This document shows, one piece after another, positions 46,287 through 55,291 of a stretch of DNA of 64,000 nt. Each line of letters starts with the position of its first letter. Positions within the stretch are counted from its first letter, which is position 1. Under the pieces are notes generated by a model. The model did not search any database, was not told the DNA's origin, and was given only the letters and a program-made list of their open reading frames with translations. Origin of the DNA: Paenibacillus tepidiphilus. Its GTDB lineage: Bacteria; Bacillota; Bacilli; Paenibacillales; Paenibacillaceae. The DNA is taken from NCBI RefSeq assembly GCF_008635795.1, contig NZ_VWRQ01000007.1, positions 62,001 to 126,000 on the forward strand, read 5' to 3'. The position numbers and the translations under genes were made by a program.

Positions 46287-48131
46287 ATGTGCGGAATAAC
46301 CGGATTTATCCAGTGGCGCGGCGATCTTACCCAGCACTCGCAGCTGCTTGTGAAGATGACTGAAACCCTGCAAAACCGCGGACCGGATGCGACCGGAACC
46401 TGGATCTCAGGCCCCTGTGCTTTCGGTCACCGCCGGCTCAGCGTGATTGACCCCGAGAACGGCGCACAGCCCATGATCGCCCGCCATGACGACCATGTTT
46501 ACGCGATTGTGTATAACGGCGAACTGTATAACGCCCCGGAGCTGAAAATCGAGCTTAAACAGCGGGGGCATCGTTTTGTCACCGAATGTGATACGGAAGT
46601 GCTGCTGCATGCTTATATGGAATGGGGACCGGATTGCACGGAGAAGCTGAATGGTATCTTTGCTTTTGCCGTGTGGGACGGCCGGCATGAGCAGGTCTTT
46701 CTGGCCCGCGACCGCCTGGGCGTCAAGCCATTGTTCTACAGCCGCGTGGATGATGTATTTGTCTTCGGCTCGGAGCCGAAGGCCCTGCTGCAGCATCCCA
46801 AAGTACAGCCCAAGGTAGGACCAGAAGGGCTGGCGGAAATCTTCATTATCGGTCCGGCCCGCACTCCGGGACAGGGTGTATACAAAGATATATTCGAGCT
46901 TCGTCCCGGTCATGCCATGATTTATAGCCGGGAAGGCATCCGCAGCTATGCCTATTGGGAGCTGGAGAGCTATGAGCACACCGACAATGTGGAACAAACG
47001 GCGGCCAGAGTGCGCGAATTGCTGCAGGACACCCTGGAGCGCCAGCTCGTCTCGGATGTTCCGGTCTGCTCGCTGCTGTCAGGGGGCCTTGACTCCAGTG
47101 CACTGACTGCACTAGCCGTCAATTACTATAACCGGACCGGCCAAGGCCGGGTCGATACTTATTCTGTCGATTATGTCGACAACGACAAGCACTTCAAAAG
47201 CCATTCCTTCCAGCCCGGCGCCGACGGCCCCTGGATCAAGCGGATGGTGGATGAGCTGCAAACGAACCATCATTATGTTGCTTTTGATACTCCCGAGCTT
47301 GTTGCTGCGCTCGATAACGCGCTCTACTCCCGCGATTTGCCGGGGATGACCGATGTGGATTCCTCGCTGTATTTATTCTGCCGTGAGATCAAGAAGAATG
47401 CGACGGTGGCCATCTCCGGCGAAGCGGCCGATGAAATCTTCGGCGGTTACCCCTGGTTCCACCGTGAAGAGGCACTGTCCTCCGGCACCTTCCCATGGTC
47501 AGTCGCTCCCAAGATGCGCGCCGGACTGCTGTCGCCGGAAGTTCAGGAATGGATCCGTCCTCTGGAGTATCTTGGGGACCGGTACAGCGACGCTGTGGCC
47601 GAGGTGCCTAAGCTGGCCGGCGAGACTTCCAAGCAGGCGCAGATGCGCGTAATGTCTTATCTTAATATCACCCGCTTTATGCCGACGCTGCTGGACCGCA
47701 AGGACCGGATGAGCATGGGCGTCGGGCTTGAGGTACGGGTACCGTATTGCGACCACCGGCTGGTGCAGTATGTGTTCAATATTCCCTGGGAAATCAAGAC
47801 GACGGGCGACCGCGAAAAAGGTATCCTGCGCAAAGCGCTCGAAGGCATTCTCCCGGATGACGTATTGTATCGCAAAAAAAGCCCGTATCCCAAGACGCAT
47901 AACCCGGCTTATCTGGATGCCGTGCGTTCGCAGATGCTTAGCATTCTGGATGATTCATCATCGCCGATTCTGGAGTTCATTAACGCCGCCAAAATCCGCG
48001 AAATCGCCGCCAGCCCGGAATCCTCCAGCAACCTGCCCTGGTTCGGCCAGCTGATGTCCGGTCCGCAGCTGTTCGCTTATCTTGCCCAAGTTGACCTTTG
48101 GCTGCGCAAATACAACGTATCAATCGGTTAA
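46287..48131 (+). CDS. asnB: Asparagine synthase (glutamine-hydrolysing)
   Basis: A 614-residue two-domain enzyme. The N-terminal class II glutaminase has the nucleophile Cys2 (MCGITGF) and RLSVIDPENGAQPM; the synthetase domain has the PP-loop SLLSGGLDSSAL and SGEAADEIFGGYPWF. It makes asparagine from aspartate, ATP and glutamine. Length matches AsnB (about 611-632). Ribosome binding site AGAGAGGA. It is monocistronic; no terminator hairpin lies directly after it, but a bidirectional one follows at 48391. Confidence 0.94.
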   Translation: MCGITGFIQWRGDLTQHSQLLVKMTETLQNRGPDATGTWISGPCAFGHRRLSVIDPENGAQPMIARHDDHVYAIVYNGELYNAPELKIELKQRGHRFVTECDTEVLLHAYMEWGPDCTEKLNGIFAFAVWDGRHEQVFLARDRLGVKPLFYSRVDDVFVFGSEPKALLQHPKVQPKVGPEGLAEIFIIGPARTPGQGVYKDIFELRPGHAMIYSREGIRSYAYWELESYEHTDNVEQTAARVRELLQDTLERQLVSDVPVCSLLSGGLDSSALTALAVNYYNRTGQGRVDTYSVDYVDNDKHFKSHSFQPGADGPWIKRMVDELQTNHHYVAFDTPELVAALDNALYSRDLPGMTDVDSSLYLFCREIKKNATVAISGEAADEIFGGYPWFHREEALSSGTFPWSVAPKMRAGLLSPEVQEWIRPLEYLGDRYSDAVAEVPKLAGETSKQAQMRVMSYLNITRFMPTLLDRKDRMSMGVGLEVRVPYCDHRLVQYVFNIPWEIKTTGDREKGILRKALEGILPDDVLYRKKSPYPKTHNPAYLDAVRSQMLSILDDSSSPILEFINAAKIREIAASPESSSNLPWFGQLMSGPQLFAYLAQVDLWLRKYNVSIG

Positions 48132-48293
48132 AAGAATATCTTGCGCCAACACAGACAGACCACAGCTATTGTTGTCCGTCTGGCTGGCTCAGGCTGAAAG
48201 CAGTATCGAGGCAGCCACTTTGGCCTCTCACCAGGCGAAGTTCAAAGCTGCAACAAGCCAGTCACGGCAGCATTACCAGGGGAGAAGAATGCT

Positions 48294-48323
48294 GGGGGCA
48301 CGGGGGGCACGGGGGGCACGGGG
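48294..48323 (+). other. G-quadruplex-type motif, 9-bp GGGGGGCAC repeat
   Basis: Four G-runs of 5, 6, 6 and 4 are each separated by CAC, forming a near-perfect 9-bp tandem repeat with three-base loops. This is a strong parallel-quadruplex pattern on the plus strand. It lies in the 308-base convergent gap between asnB and the aldo/keto reductase gene, which holds nothing else except the terminator. Confidence 0.7.
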
Positions 48324-48390
48324 AGTCCTTTAGACTGCCGAAACCGCCAATCCCAGTCCTGCGACGCAATAAGAAGCTTACAAACAGCAA

Positions 48391-48422
48391 ACAAGCAAGC
48401 CCCGTTTACAGGGCTTGCTTGT
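48391..48422. terminator. Bidirectional terminator between asnB and the aldo/keto reductase
   Basis: ACAAGCAAGCCC and GGGCTTGCTTGT form a 12-bp stem around an 8-base loop. T-runs on either side are short. Confidence 0.75.
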
Positions 48423-48439
48423 GATGTGCTCATCGGCGC

Positions 48440-49276
48440 CTAGAAATTGAAGTTATCCGGGTCCGGACCGAACCGGTGGTTCTGGTTCAGGTCTTCGATC
48501 GCCTTCACATCTTCGTCGCTCAGCGTGAAGTCGAAGAAGCCGGCGTTCTCCTTGATCCGTTCGGCACGCACCGACTTTGGAATTGTAATGACGCCCTGCT
48601 GCAGATCCCAGCGCAGCACAATCTGCGCCGGCGTGCGGCCGTATTTCTGCGCCAGCTCCTGAATCAGCGGCACATCGAGATTGCCGTGCATCAGCGGACT
48701 CCAGGCTTCGAGCTGGATGTCATGCTGGCGCGCGAACTTCAGCAGCTCACGCTGGGTCAGCAGTGGATGGAACTCCACCTGGTTGACCGCCGGCACAACA
48801 CCGGTATCATCCATAATGTCCTGCAGATGATGCGGCTGAAAGTTGCTGACGCCAATGGACTTGACCAGCCCTTCCTTCTGCAGATGGACAAGCGCCTTCC
48901 ACGATTCACGGTACTTGCCCGCTACCGGCCAGTGGATCAAATACAGGTCAACCACGTCGAGACCCAGCTTCTTGCGGCTGACCTCGAATGCCTTGAGCGC
49001 GGATTCATAGCCTTGGTCCGCATTCCACAGCTTGGTCGTGATAAACAGCTCTTCGCGGGGCACGCCGCATTCACGGACAGCCTGTCCCACGCCTTCTTCA
49101 TTATGGTATCCCGCTGCCGTATCGATGCTGCGGTAGCCGATCTCGACCGCCGCCTTGATGGCGTTCACTACCTCCGCGCCTTCTTTAGCCTGCCATACGC
49201 CAAGTCCGAGCCAAGGCATGGTGGCGCCGTCGTTCAGTGTCGGTCCGCCAGTAAATGGTCCGCTATATTCCGTCAT
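48440..49276 (-). CDS. Aldo/keto reductase
   Basis: A 278-residue NADPH-dependent oxidoreductase of the AKR superfamily. The tetrad is visible: Asp and Tyr in RSIDTAAGYHNE, Lys in FITTKLWN and His in YLIHWP; GVSNFQPHHL and IPKSVRAERIKEN complete the cofactor site. I start it at the ATG at 49276 behind TTGGAGGG. It resembles the YtbE/YvgN 2,5-diketogluconate-reductase group, which reduce small aldehydes such as methylglyoxal. It is a single-gene unit. Confidence 0.93.
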   Translation of the reverse strand: MTEYSGPFTGGPTLNDGATMPWLGLGVWQAKEGAEVVNAIKAAVEIGYRSIDTAAGYHNEEGVGQAVRECGVPREELFITTKLWNADQGYESALKAFEVSRKKLGLDVVDLYLIHWPVAGKYRESWKALVHLQKEGLVKSIGVSNFQPHHLQDIMDDTGVVPAVNQVEFHPLLTQRELLKFARQHDIQLEAWSPLMHGNLDVPLIQELAQKYGRTPAQIVLRWDLQQGVITIPKSVRAERIKENAGFFDFTLSDEDVKAIEDLNQNHRFGPDPDNFNF

Positions 49277-49386
49277 TGTTAACCCTCCAAGCAAAGTTGT
49301 TGTATTCGACATTCTTCCATAACCGCAAAAAAGACAATGGAATCAGCTATGCGTAAATCAGTATAGCAGATCACCGCACCCGGACC

Positions 49387-49425
49387 AAAACGGCGCCGTC
49401 TCCCATAACCGGAAGACGGCGCCGT
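49387..49425 (-). terminator. Terminator of the cupin gene
   Basis: A perfect 12-bp stem (ACGGCGCCGTCT with AGACGGCGCCGT), a 15-base region between the arms, and TTTT on the minus strand. Confidence 0.88.
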
Positions 49426-49437
49426 TGCCATACACTC

Positions 49438-49893
49438 TTACTCTTCGATTAACTTGAAGTCGTCGAAGCGGAATTCCGGCGAGACGATACAGGAGACCAG
49501 CACCGGCTCATCGCCGAGCGGCCGTGCCGCCTGCCATACACCGGAAGGAACCACTGCCTGCGGGCTCTGGCCTGCGGCAATATCCGGTCCCAGAATAACC
49601 TCGGTTACATTCTCCGGCTGATCGCCGCTGCCGCCGAAGCTCAGCGCGATCGGGCTGCCCGAATGCCACAGCCAGATCTCGTCAGAGAGCACGGTGTGCC
49701 ATGCCGATTCTTCACCGGGATGTAGCAGGAAATAAATCGAGGAAGCTGAGGCCCGGGAACCGGAATAACGGCTTCCCAGCGTCTCCTGCGGAATTTCAAA
49801 GGATGAGGCCCATAGTCTCTTGTACCATCCGCCTTCCACATGCTGCTCCAGGCCAAGCAGCTCGACCAGCGGAGAAATTTGTTTGTCCGTCAT
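49438..49893 (-). CDS. DUF985 cupin-fold protein
   Basis: A 151-residue protein of the DUF985 cupin family (YML079-like). Family marks are HVEGGWYKRLW near residue 18, SSIYFLLHPGEESAWHTV and the late VPSGVWQAARP. The cupin His and Glu positions are present. Proteins of this family resemble sugar epimerase/isomerase cupins, but no general function is known to me. It starts at an ATG behind AAAGGAGAAG. Confidence 0.85.
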   Translation of the reverse strand: MTDKQISPLVELLGLEQHVEGGWYKRLWASSFEIPQETLGSRYSGSRASASSIYFLLHPGEESAWHTVLSDEIWLWHSGSPIALSFGGSGDQPENVTEVILGPDIAAGQSPQAVVPSGVWQAARPLGDEPVLVSCIVSPEFRFDDFKLIEE

Positions 49894-49957
49894 GCGATCT
49901 TCTCCTTTAAATGTGTTGCCTTTACTTTAAAGGAAGCCGACGCAATTGTAAATGTGA

Positions 49958-50899
49958 TCAGGACTGCTTACCCGCTTTGCCATCCTTGAACACCTCGGCG
50001 ATGGCGCCAAGGCTGCCGAGCGCTTCGACGGCGCTGGACGGCAGGAATACCTTGTTGGCCGGACCCTTTGCGATATCGGTCAACGCTTCAAAGGACTGGT
50101 ACGCCAGCACCCGCTCATCCAGACCAGCATTCGCAATCAGTGTGATCCGCGCCTGCTCCGCTTCGGCTACCGCCTGAATTGCTTTGGCCTGCCCGAGCGC
50201 TTCCAGCTCCTGCGCCTGCCGCAGACCTTCCGCCTCGCGGATGCGCGCTTCCTTATCCCCTTCAGCCTTCAGGATCTTGCTCTGCTTATCCCCTTCGGCC
50301 CGCAGTATCATATCCTGCTTGGCAGCCTCTGCTTCCAGGACAATCGCGCGCTTGCTCCGCTCGGCCTTCATCTGCTTATCCATCGCTTCCTGAATGTCGA
50401 GCGGCGGCTTGATGTCGATAACTTCTACGCGCTCGATGCGCACGCCCCACTTCTCGGTCGCTTCATCCAGGGCGAGCCGGATGTCGGCGGAGATCTTTTC
50501 CCGGCCGGACAGGGTTTCATCCAGCTCCAGCTTACCGATAATCTGCCGCATGGTGGCCGTCGAAATGTTGCGAACCCCGTATACATAATCGGAAATTCCG
50601 TAGGTCGCTTCTTCCGGACCAACCACCTGATAGAAGATAATCGTGTCGATCTGCACCTGCACGTTATCCTTGGTAATCACCGTCTGCGGCGGCACATTGG
50701 CCTGCTGAATCCGCAGATCATGGTACGTCCGGACCTGGTCGATTACCGGAATCAGTACATTCAGACCCGGTGTCAGCAGCCGGTGGAATTTACCGAGACG
50801 CTCCACTACGCCGACCCGCTGCTGCGGTACGATCTTGATCGTGAGCGCAATAAATACGACAACCACTGCCACAATAACTCCTACAATTACCCATTGCAT
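49958..50899 (-). CDS. SPFH/band-7 (stomatin-like) membrane protein
   Basis: A 313-residue protein with an N-terminal membrane helix (1-22), an SPFH domain (about 25-200; QQRVGVVERLGKFHRLL, VDIKPPLDIQEAM) and a long helical coil rich in Ala, Glu and Lys (about 170-260). It resembles QmcA/stomatin-like proteins that form large membrane rings. The start is the ATG at 50899. It overlaps the stop of the NfeD-like gene by one base, the classic SPFH-NfeD operon. Confidence 0.93.
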   Translation of the reverse strand: MQWVIVGVIVAVVVVFIALTIKIVPQQRVGVVERLGKFHRLLTPGLNVLIPVIDQVRTYHDLRIQQANVPPQTVITKDNVQVQIDTIIFYQVVGPEEATYGISDYVYGVRNISTATMRQIIGKLELDETLSGREKISADIRLALDEATEKWGVRIERVEVIDIKPPLDIQEAMDKQMKAERSKRAIVLEAEAAKQDMILRAEGDKQSKILKAEGDKEARIREAEGLRQAQELEALGQAKAIQAVAEAEQARITLIANAGLDERVLAYQSFEALTDIAKGPANKVFLPSSAVEALGSLGAIAEVFKDGKAGKQS

Positions 50900-51333
50900 C
50901 AGTAACCATCCCCCCATCTTTCCACTTCAATTATTGTATTGCCTCTGCGGATGACCATAACTGCTTCATCCTTGCCCAGCGCCTGCGCCGAAGTAGCACT
51001 CCAGGTATCTCCGCCGACCTTCACTTGCCCGTAACGTCCGGGCACGATCGCTTCTACTACGATGCCCTGCCTGCCGACGATCTCGACACCCGTATCCCGG
51101 AATCCCCGTGAGCCGCGGAGCTTTGCCGCAAGAGGCTTGGTGAATACGGTAAGCACCAGTGCGACCGCGGAGCCAACAACGACTTGAAGAATAATGGCGT
51201 CCGGGAACAGAAACGAAACCAAAGCCGCAGCCACTGAACCGATACACAGCCACAATAAATAAAAAGTAAGCGCAAACATCTCAACTACCAGCAGTATCCC
51301 CGCTGCGATCAGCCAAAGAATCCAACCTTCCAA
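50899..51333 (-). CDS. NfeD-family membrane protein
   Basis: A 144-residue protein of the short NfeD type: two or three membrane helices (about 4-68) followed by an OB-fold domain (about 80-143; GRQGIVVEAIVPGRYGQVKVG). Translation starts at a TTG at 51333 behind AAAGGTGG; an upstream frame opening at 51396 has no site. Partner of the SPFH protein, with which it shares a stop/start overlap. Confidence 0.88.
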   Translation of the reverse strand: MEGWILWLIAAGILLVVEMFALTFYLLWLCIGSVAAALVSFLFPDAIILQVVVGSAVALVLTVFTKPLAAKLRGSRGFRDTGVEIVGRQGIVVEAIVPGRYGQVKVGGDTWSATSAQALGKDEAVMVIRRGNTIIEVERWGDGY

Positions 51334-51548
51334 GGTGAACCCACCACCTTTCGCTATATATCCATTATAACGAACGAACGGCGACATGCGTTGCATTTTT
51401 TTAATGGAAGCCGTTTTCCCGATGTATAGCCATTATATTGCATCCTATGGAAGCTTATGAAGTCCTGCAGGCCTATTTCGTGCAAAACTCCACAAATTTT
51501 CCACAAAGCTGGCTTAATAAAGGAGAGTAATCCATTGTTTTTAGTATG

Positions 51549-51570
51549 ATAATGAATTTATGATCATTAT
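51549..51570. promoter_or_regulatory. Fur-like inverted repeat upstream of the binding-protein-like gene
   Basis: ATAATGA and TCATTAT are 7-bp inverted arms separated by 8 bases, preceded by G to read GATAATGA, the half-site of Fur boxes. The centre is longer than in the 7-1-7 Bacillus consensus, so it could also be another repressor site. It lies 62 bases upstream of the ATG at 51632, overlapping a possible TATGAT -10. Confidence 0.45.
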
Positions 51571-51631
51571 AACTGGATAAATTGGCACATGCATACAGAT
51601 CATACACTTTCGGAGGGAGTTGAACAGAGTT

Positions 51632-52654
51632 ATGAGTATATTTGAAGCAGCAGAAAATGTGGTCCCGGCGGGTGAGCTGCACTTTCTGGGGAATACCATT
51701 TGCGCGCTGCGCGATGCGTTCCGCAGTTCATTTGAGGCGTCGACCCGGGAGTATGAGGCAGGGGGAGGTACACCGCTGAACAGCTATTTACCGGAAAAAT
51801 GCAGCGGCGACGCTTATGCCGGCGTATGGCAGGCCGGGCACATCGATGCCTTCCCTGCAGCCGTAACCGGCTTCGGGCTGGGAAGCTTTTTTCACAAACC
51901 GTTTCTGGATACGCTTGTAGCGGCAGGCCATTTCAAGTCCATCCCGCTCGGGGAGACGCCTTATTTCGAGAGCGCCCAGCTTAAAGACCCTCAAGATGCA
52001 TTCACGATTTATGGTGTGTATCCTTATGTGCTGCTGGTGGACCACCGCTATCTCGGTGAGCTTCCCGTACCCCGCAGTTGGAGCGATCTGCTCCGTCCGG
52101 AGTATAACGATCAGATTATCGCCGTCGGCTCCTCGAACAAAATATCGGAGCTGCTTCTGCTGACGCTCTACAAGCAATATGGAGAAGACGGCATTATCAA
52201 GCTTGCAGATAATATTAAGGACGGCTGGCATGGCCGGGTAATGGTCAAGACGGTGGAGTCTGCAGAGGTGAGTCCGGAGGGGGCTGCAATTTATGTGATC
52301 CCTTGGCTGTTCGCACAAGCCTGCAAGGATCTGGAGCATGTATCGGTCATCTGGCCGGAGGACGGGGCGCTGGTCAATCCACTTCTGATGCTCGCGCAAA
52401 AGGAGCGGCTGAACGAGATTCAGCCGATCACGGATTTTGTCACTGGTAAAAGCCTGGCACAGCAGGCGACCGAGCGGCATTTCATCATGCTGCATCCGGA
52501 GGTAGACCCGGGTCTGCCTGCCGGTGCGGGCTTTAACTGGCTGGGCTGGGATTTCATCCGCAGCCATGATCTTGAGAGCCTGAAGACGGAGGTCCAGGAA
52601 GTCTTCCAGGGTCACTGGAAATATGCCGGCCTGAAAAACAGCGGGGGCTGCTGA
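51632..52654 (+). CDS. AfuA-like (COG1840) substrate-binding-fold protein without signal peptide
   Basis: A 340-residue protein resembling ferric-ion type periplasmic binding proteins of the AfuA group: VWQAGHIDAFPAAVTGFG, VPRSWSDLLRPEYNDQII and the late PEVDPGLPAGAGFNWLGWDF. Unlike true binding proteins it starts MSIFEAAENVVPAG with no hydrophobic leader or lipobox, and no permease or ATPase gene is adjacent, so it may work in the cytoplasm as a sensor or carrier. The start could also be a TTG at 51620. A Fur-like palindrome lies upstream and a strong terminator follows. Confidence 0.7.
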   Translation: MSIFEAAENVVPAGELHFLGNTICALRDAFRSSFEASTREYEAGGGTPLNSYLPEKCSGDAYAGVWQAGHIDAFPAAVTGFGLGSFFHKPFLDTLVAAGHFKSIPLGETPYFESAQLKDPQDAFTIYGVYPYVLLVDHRYLGELPVPRSWSDLLRPEYNDQIIAVGSSNKISELLLLTLYKQYGEDGIIKLADNIKDGWHGRVMVKTVESAEVSPEGAAIYVIPWLFAQACKDLEHVSVIWPEDGALVNPLLMLAQKERLNEIQPITDFVTGKSLAQQATERHFIMLHPEVDPGLPAGAGFNWLGWDFIRSHDLESLKTEVQEVFQGHWKYAGLKNSGGC

Positions 52655-52744
52655 CGCTTCAGGGCGCACAGCGGGCAGACACGTAGCGGACAGGCGCGCA
52701 TCGGGGGCACTCAGCAGCACGCCAAGCGCCCGGGCGCATAAAAC

Positions 52745-52787
52745 AAGCTTGCAGAGAACAGGCGTTGCCTGCTCTGCAAGCTTTTTT
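52745..52787. terminator. Terminator after the binding-protein-like gene, also facing the chitinase
   Basis: AAGCTTGCAGAG and CTCTGCAAGCTT form a 12-bp stem with inner ACAGGC/GCCTG pairing and TTTTTT on the plus strand; the A-run on the other side makes it usable in both directions. Confidence 0.9.
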
Positions 52788-52803
52788 GCGCTGCTGCGGA
52801 AGC

Positions 52804-55161
52804 TTACAGCAGCTTCCAGAGTGCCGGCGTTGTCGCCGGCTCCCAGCCGGCCAGCGAGGTATGCGCCTGCTGGCAGATGTACCGCAAGCCGCTGTAAGCG
52901 ACAACGTCACCGGCCTTGTAGGCGACGCCCGCTGCCCAGGCCGCTGCTCCTGCGGTCGCTGTTGGCGACACGCTGGCCGTCGGTGTCGGCACTGTGGTGG
53001 GGGTTGCCGTCGGGGCTACGGTAGCCGTAGGCGCCAGGGTTGGCGCCACAGTCGGGGACGGCGTCACCGTCGCACCTGGCGTGGCCGTGCCGCCGCAAGG
53101 CCCGATTACCTTCCACGGGCCGAAGGCTCCGCTCTGGTCAGGGCGGTCACCCTGCGTCCACCATTTGGCCTCGTAGATGATGCCGCTATAAGAGGCCTGC
53201 TGGCCTTGCGTATAAACAGCTGCGGCGCTCCAGGCAGCAACCGTACACTGGCCGGGCGTTGGCGTTGGAGTCGCCGTCGGCGTTACTGTAGCTGTCGGCT
53301 TGACGGTCGCGGTTGGTGTCGGCGTTGGTGTGGCGCTCGGCGTCGGGGTCGGTGTGCCCCCTCCGTACAGCTTATCATACTCGCCCTGCGAGGAACTGCC
53401 GTTCAGCGTAATCCGCTGCGGACCGCCGGAGAAGTTCAGCTTCATCATGCCCTGCAGCTCCAGTGTCCCTCCGCTGGCAATGCTCTGCGAAGCGGTGCCT
53501 GTTACCCGGTAACGGTTAAAATCCCAGGCGGAGGCGATTTGCTCTACGGCACCCGCTCCCCAGACCGAAGTTAAGGTTACCGTAGTCGGCAGATCAAACT
53601 CCAGCTTCCAGCCGCCGGGAATTGCCGACCCGGTGTTATTGGATATTTTGAGCGTATAGGTATAATTCGGATGATCGTAGGTGCCGCTGAACGCAACGTC
53701 GAAATTGGCCGGAGGGGGCAGCTGCGGCTTGGCCGGACCGCCGGGAGCCGAAGCCGACTTCAACTGCTCGTAAGCATAACTTGTCAGTGAGCTGCCGTAG
53801 GTGTAGGTGCCATCCGCCTGCTGCGAATAATCGCCGGTCAGCTCCCAGAACATCATACCGCCGAGCCCTTTTTCCTTGATGTAAGCCAGCTTATAGCCGA
53901 GCGACTCCTGATCCTCATAGGTCAGGAACACCTTTTGGGCCGCGTTGTAGAGATAAGGCGTCTTGGTCACGGGATCGAAATACCGCTGATTGGCCGGATT
54001 CTTCAGCAGATTCAGAATATGCCAGATCGGATTGGCACCGGCGGGCTGCTCCGGCGCAGGATCGTTCCAGATGCCGAAGTCGCCGTCTGCTCCTCCGCCC
54101 GCAGTGGCCGCCGAGCCGTAAAGCCCCGTGTTATTGACACCGCCGTTCACATTCTTCCAGCCGCGCGAGTAATACGGAACTCCGATGACAATCTTCTCGG
54201 GAGGCAGCGTGCCCAGATAGTAGCGGACCGCCCAATCCGTATTCAGCACCGGCGTGCCGAGCGCTGCAGTCTCGGTATCCCGGGCATCGGGATAGAGCGC
54301 GGAATGCGGGCCGACATAGCCGTTCCAGGCACCGTGGAAATCGTAGGTCATCAGATTAGCCCAGTCAAGGTACTGGTTCGCTTCGCCCAGCTTCATTCCT
54401 CCGAGTATCCATGAGGAGGCTGTGGCGGCGACGGTCAAATCATATTTCTGGTTATCCTGCGCGCCGGCCAGATCCAGCTTCTCCCGCAGCTTCTTCAGCA
54501 GCAGCACGTAGTTATCGTAGTTCACGTCGCGCAGCGGCTCCGCCGCTCCAAAGTCATTCGGGTTCCCGGATTGGGCCGTCCCCGATGGATACTCCCAGTC
54601 AATATCTACACCGTTGAACTGGTAGGTGCGCAGGAAGCTCACTACGCTGTTCGAAAACGTTTCCCGGCCAGCCTCGGTGTTGGCCATGGTATAGAACCCG
54701 CCCGAAGCGGACCAGCCGCCGACCGAGATCAGCGTGCGCACATCCGGGTACAGCCGCTTGTATTTGACGAGCTGATTGAAATGCCCCTTGAACGGCACAT
54801 CGGTCAGCTGGCCGGGATAATCCTTCTCGACGGCTGCGGTGCGGTCCAGGAAATCAATCTGGTTCTGGGCGTTCACCTTGGCAAAAGCGTAATTGATGTG
54901 GGTAATTTTGCCCCACGGGATTTTGTCCACGGTATAGTAGCCTTTGTTAGCCTGATCCCCCCATTCGGGAAAATAGGCAATGATCTTGCGCGGATGGTCG
55001 GCAGCCGGTGCAGGCGCTTCAGGCGTAGTTCCGGCGGCAAAGGCTTGCTCTGCCGTCCGGCCCGGCCAAGCCGCATAAATCGGCAGCAGCAGCAGGACAG
55101 CGAGGGCAGCAGCAAGAAAGCGGGCAGCTCGGGGCCGCCTGGCATGGTTGGGCTTCTTCAT
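52804..55161 (-). CDS. Secreted GH18 chitinase with CBM2-like and two CBM5/12 domains
   Basis: A 785-residue exoenzyme. Signal peptide to about 42; GH18 barrel about 55-480 with SVGGWS at 146-151 and the catalytic segment NGVDIDWE ending at Glu190 (Asp186 and Asp188 present; the first D of DxxDxDxE is Asn183). A CBM2-like beta domain lies at about 495-600 (NNTGSAIPGGWKLEF), then Pro/Thr linkers and two CBM5/12 domains, about 638-690 with AKWWTQGD and about 738-785 with YICQQAHTSLAGWEPA. Start is an ATG behind GGAGGGGG. The last about 150 residues nearly repeat those of the next chitinase. Confidence 0.94.
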   Translation of the reverse strand: MKKPNHARRPRAARFLAAALAVLLLLPIYAAWPGRTAEQAFAAGTTPEAPAPAADHPRKIIAYFPEWGDQANKGYYTVDKIPWGKITHINYAFAKVNAQNQIDFLDRTAAVEKDYPGQLTDVPFKGHFNQLVKYKRLYPDVRTLISVGGWSASGGFYTMANTEAGRETFSNSVVSFLRTYQFNGVDIDWEYPSGTAQSGNPNDFGAAEPLRDVNYDNYVLLLKKLREKLDLAGAQDNQKYDLTVAATASSWILGGMKLGEANQYLDWANLMTYDFHGAWNGYVGPHSALYPDARDTETAALGTPVLNTDWAVRYYLGTLPPEKIVIGVPYYSRGWKNVNGGVNNTGLYGSAATAGGGADGDFGIWNDPAPEQPAGANPIWHILNLLKNPANQRYFDPVTKTPYLYNAAQKVFLTYEDQESLGYKLAYIKEKGLGGMMFWELTGDYSQQADGTYTYGSSLTSYAYEQLKSASAPGGPAKPQLPPPANFDVAFSGTYDHPNYTYTLKISNNTGSAIPGGWKLEFDLPTTVTLTSVWGAGAVEQIASAWDFNRYRVTGTASQSIASGGTLELQGMMKLNFSGGPQRITLNGSSSQGEYDKLYGGGTPTPTPSATPTPTPTATVKPTATVTPTATPTPTPGQCTVAAWSAAAVYTQGQQASYSGIIYEAKWWTQGDRPDQSGAFGPWKVIGPCGGTATPGATVTPSPTVAPTLAPTATVAPTATPTTVPTPTASVSPTATAGAAAWAAGVAYKAGDVVAYSGLRYICQQAHTSLAGWEPATTPALWKLL

Positions 55162-55200
55162 AAATCCCCCTCCAGTTTCAGCTGGTATTCCAGGGCCTAA

Positions 55201-55259
55201 GCGCTCCGCATGACGCAGGTCATTCCGGCAAGGAGAACCTGCAAACTGCCGCGGAGCGC
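55201..55259. other. Long hairpin between the two chitinase genes
   Basis: Outer arms GCGCTCCGC/GCGGAGCGC (9 bp) enclose a second stem, GCAGGT/ACCTGC. No T-run follows on the minus strand, so it may slow or only partly end transcription from the upstream chitinase rather than act as a clean terminator. The gap is 130 bases. Confidence 0.55.
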
Positions 55260-55291
55260 GGGCCCTTATTTCGGACGGACAGTGAAGTCAG

